A model generated the notes under the pieces. That model was given only the letters and a program-made list of their open reading frames with translations, was not told where the DNA came from and did not search any database. From NCBI GenBank assembly GCA_003531345.1, contig DQGZ01000243.1, positions 1-7,089 on the forward strand: a stretch of 7,089 nt of DNA. Reading direction: 5' to 3'. The translations under genes were made by a program, and so were the position numbers. Shown piece by piece: positions 6,032 to 7,089 of this stretch. Source of the stretch: Alphaproteobacteria bacterium (GTDB taxonomy: Bacteria > Pseudomonadota > Alphaproteobacteria > Rickettsiales > UBA8987). How positions within the stretch are numbered: position 1 is the stretch's first letter; every line of letters starts with the position of its first letter.

Positions 6032-6526
6032 CTAAAATGGAATATCGTCATCAATATCAGAATTGTTGAATCCATCGTCATTTCTTGCCTGTTGTTTAGG
6101 TGCATTATATCCACCAGATGAGCTGCCACCACTATGGTCATCACCACGGCTGTACCCGCCACCTGAACTACCTGCCCTGTCAAGCATCGTCAGGTTACAA
6201 TTATAGCCCTGAAGTACTATTTCGGTTGAATAACGTTCTTGCCCTGCCTGATCCTGCCATTTCCTTGTTTGCAACTGCCCTTCAATGAATAATTTACTGC
6301 CTTTTTTTACATAATTCTTGATAACACTGATAAGCCCAGGGTTAAAGCACGCCACTTTGTGCCATTCGGTTTTTTCTTTCCTTTCGCCTGTGTTCTTATC
6401 CGTCCAGCTTTCGTTAGTTGCTATTACCAGATTCGCCACTTCCCTGCCATCATGAGTTGCCCTTATTTCTGGCTCCTTCCCTAGATTGCCTATTATCATC
6501 ACTTTGTTTAAACTTCCGCCTGACAT
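6032..6526 (-). CDS. ssb: Single-stranded DNA-binding protein SSB
   Basis: A complete 164-residue SSB, the tetrameric protein that coats single-stranded DNA in replication, repair and recombination. The OB fold covers about residues 5-115, with family blocks LNKVMIIGNLGKEPEIR, NLVIATNESWTDKNTGERKEKTEWHKV, and YVKKGSKLFIEGQLQTRKWQDQ. A Gly/Ser-rich linker (118-145) leads to the acidic tip DIDDDIPF, the canonical peptide that docks partner proteins. The ATG at 6526 has a good ribosome site, TAGGAG, 6 nt upstream. A candidate promoter lies 31-58 nt upstream of the start. No LexA-type GTTC-N7-GTTC is seen, and uvrA, a frequent ssb neighbour in alphaproteobacteria, is absent. An XRE regulator lies upstream on the same strand and the pentein gene downstream. 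Confidence 0.97.
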   Translation of the reverse strand: MSGGSLNKVMIIGNLGKEPEIRATHDGREVANLVIATNESWTDKNTGERKEKTEWHKVACFNPGLISVIKNYVKKGSKLFIEGQLQTRKWQDQAGQERYSTEIVLQGYNCNLTMLDRAGSSGGGYSRGDDHSGGSSSGGYNAPKQQARNDDGFNNSDIDDDIPF

Positions 6527-6556
6527 ATACTGCTCCTAAAATAAAATTATCACGGC

Positions 6557-6584
6557 AGAATAGTGTGTAAAAACAGCTTGTAAA
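6557..6584 (-). promoter_or_regulatory. Candidate ssb promoter
   Basis: On the minus strand TTTACA (6579-6584) and TATTCT (6557-6562) are separated by 16 nt and sit about 31-58 nt before the ssb start. The -35 matches the consensus at five of six bases and the -10 at four of six. This is the best sigma70-like pair in the gap, but in AT-rich DNA such matches are common. Confidence 0.35.
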
Positions 6585-6628
6585 TGAGTTTTAAACTAGA
6601 AGTAAAAAATATGCTTTTATTGCAACAA

Positions 6629-6643
6629 TTTCAGTACCTGAAA
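6629..6643. repeat. Short palindrome, possible operator
   Basis: TTTCAG-TAC-CTGAAA is a perfect 6-bp inverted repeat around a 3-base centre, located between the XRE gene and the ssb promoter. No T-run follows on either strand, so it is not a standard terminator. Its size fits the operators of small dimeric XRE repressors, which would make ssb a possible target of the neighbouring regulator. This is inference from position and symmetry only. Confidence 0.35.
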
Positions 6644-6691
6644 GGCAAAAAGAAATTCCACCAAGCATGATATGAATAAAATTTCCATAAC

Positions 6692-7039
6692 TTATACTTT
6701 TCTAACAAAAGCCATTATGAGGTTTTTTAGGGAAAGTAGTTTTGACCTGTCTTTTATGCCCGATATAAGTTTCATTATATCCGTTATTAACCTGTCGCCC
6801 TTGGTAGCTGCAAAAGTATTTTTATCATTAATTATTCTTGCCATTGAAATATCTAGAATATCAGCTATCTGGCTTAGTCTGGAAACAGAGATACGGTTAG
6901 TACCTTTTTCATATTTCTGTAATTGCTGCTGAGTAATTTTCAGCTTTTCTGCAAGCTCTCTTCTTGTATAGCCCTTTAAAACCCTTAAATTGGCTATCTT
7001 ACTACCCAGATCTTTATCAAAATTAGATGTACTTTTCAT
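6692..7039 (-). CDS. XRE-family helix-turn-helix transcriptional regulator
   Basis: A complete 115-residue Cro/CI-type DNA-binding protein. The HTH domain spans about residues 11-68: LGSKIANLRVLKGYTRRELAEKL gives helices 1 and 2, ITQQQLQKYEKG the recognition helix, and RISVSRLSQIADILDI the following helices. The QQxxQKYEKGxNRIS pattern is typical of small alphaproteobacterial XRE regulators. The C-terminal 45 residues are helical (ITDIMKLISGIKDRSKLLSLKNLI) and could mediate dimerisation. No sensor domain is present. GGGGG (7051-7055) lies about 11 nt before the ATG as a weak, distant ribosome site. It lies 165 nt upstream of ssb on the same strand. The target is unknown. Its start codon lies inside the inverted repeat at the contig end, so the upstream sequence should be distrusted. 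Confidence 0.93.
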   Translation of the reverse strand: MKSTSNFDKDLGSKIANLRVLKGYTRRELAEKLKITQQQLQKYEKGTNRISVSRLSQIADILDISMARIINDKNTFAATKGDRLITDIMKLISGIKDRSKLLSLKNLIMAFVRKV

Positions 7040-7089
7040 AAATAATTAATCCCCCAATTAATTATATTATTTATGAAAAGTACATCTAA
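7023..7089. repeat. Perfect 24-bp terminal inverted repeat at contig end
   Basis: Bases 7023-7046 are exactly the reverse complement of 7066-7089, with a 19-base centre that contains AATTAAT-CCCCC-AATTAATT. The right arm therefore repeats the first codons of the XRE gene (ATG at 7073, then AAA AGT ACA TCT) in the opposite orientation and runs to the last base of the window. Only 33 bases would separate two head-to-head ATG codons, and the plus-strand copy has no ribosome site. A fold-back chimera or an assembly break at an inverted repeat explains this better than two divergent genes. Confidence 0.92.

Noticed and set aside
6611..6670. 19-codon plus-strand ORF (MLLLQQFQYLKGKKKFHQA)
   Set aside because: Very short, without a good ribosome site, and it overlaps the palindrome; nothing supports translation.
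6672..6932. 86-codon plus-strand frame opposite the XRE regulator
   Set aside because: It is a hydrophobic shadow translation of the HTH gene, which has clear family signatures on the other strand.
7066..7089. Start of a second, divergent XRE gene on the plus strand
   Set aside because: It is an exact mirror of the first gene's 5' end at the contig edge, with no ribosome site and only 33 bases to the other ATG; an artefact is more likely.

Overview
The window looks like one contig from a low-GC alphaproteobacterium, probably from a metagenome or a single amplified cell. RecA and SSB are alphaproteobacterial in style, the small XRE repressor carries the QQ(L)QKYEKG.NRIS signature common in that class, and an HK97/gene-transfer-agent-type portal gene sits alone among housekeeping genes, as in lineages where GTA genes are scattered. 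The base composition and single-gene islands suggest a Rickettsiales/Holosporales-like lineage, but that is inference.

Layout: (1) Positions 1-12 match the 3' end of an Illumina adapter and are not genomic. (2) 13-1387 (+) is a minor-pilin operon: the 3' part of a FimT/GspH-like pilin, then PilV-like and PilW-like prepilins joined by 14-nt and 11-nt overlaps. (3) 1408-3080 (-) holds a small lipoprotein of unknown function downstream of the phage/GTA portal gene. (4) recA (+) is divergent from the portal gene and ends in a hairpin terminator that overlaps the 3' end of the next, convergent gene. (5) 4276-5949 (-) is a 557-residue pentein-fold (guanidine-modifying) protein with a large charged helical insertion just before its catalytic cysteine region. 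(6) ssb and a small XRE regulator follow on the minus strand. (7) The window ends in a perfect 24-bp inverted repeat that copies the 5' end of the XRE gene in opposite orientation, most likely a fold-back or assembly artefact.

How the genes work together: the three pilins are minor components that prime or cap a type IV pilus (twitching, adhesion or DNA uptake). RecA and SSB are the recombination and ssDNA-binding core, but they are separate transcription units here and no alphaproteobacterial LexA box (GTTC-N7-GTTC) was seen upstream of either. The portal is a DNA-packaging component without its usual partners in view. The pentein is the least conventional gene and the best candidate for something undescribed. 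No clear multi-gene novel system is visible. No intergenic gap exceeds 300 bases, and no tRNA, rRNA, CRISPR array or insertion sequence was recognised.
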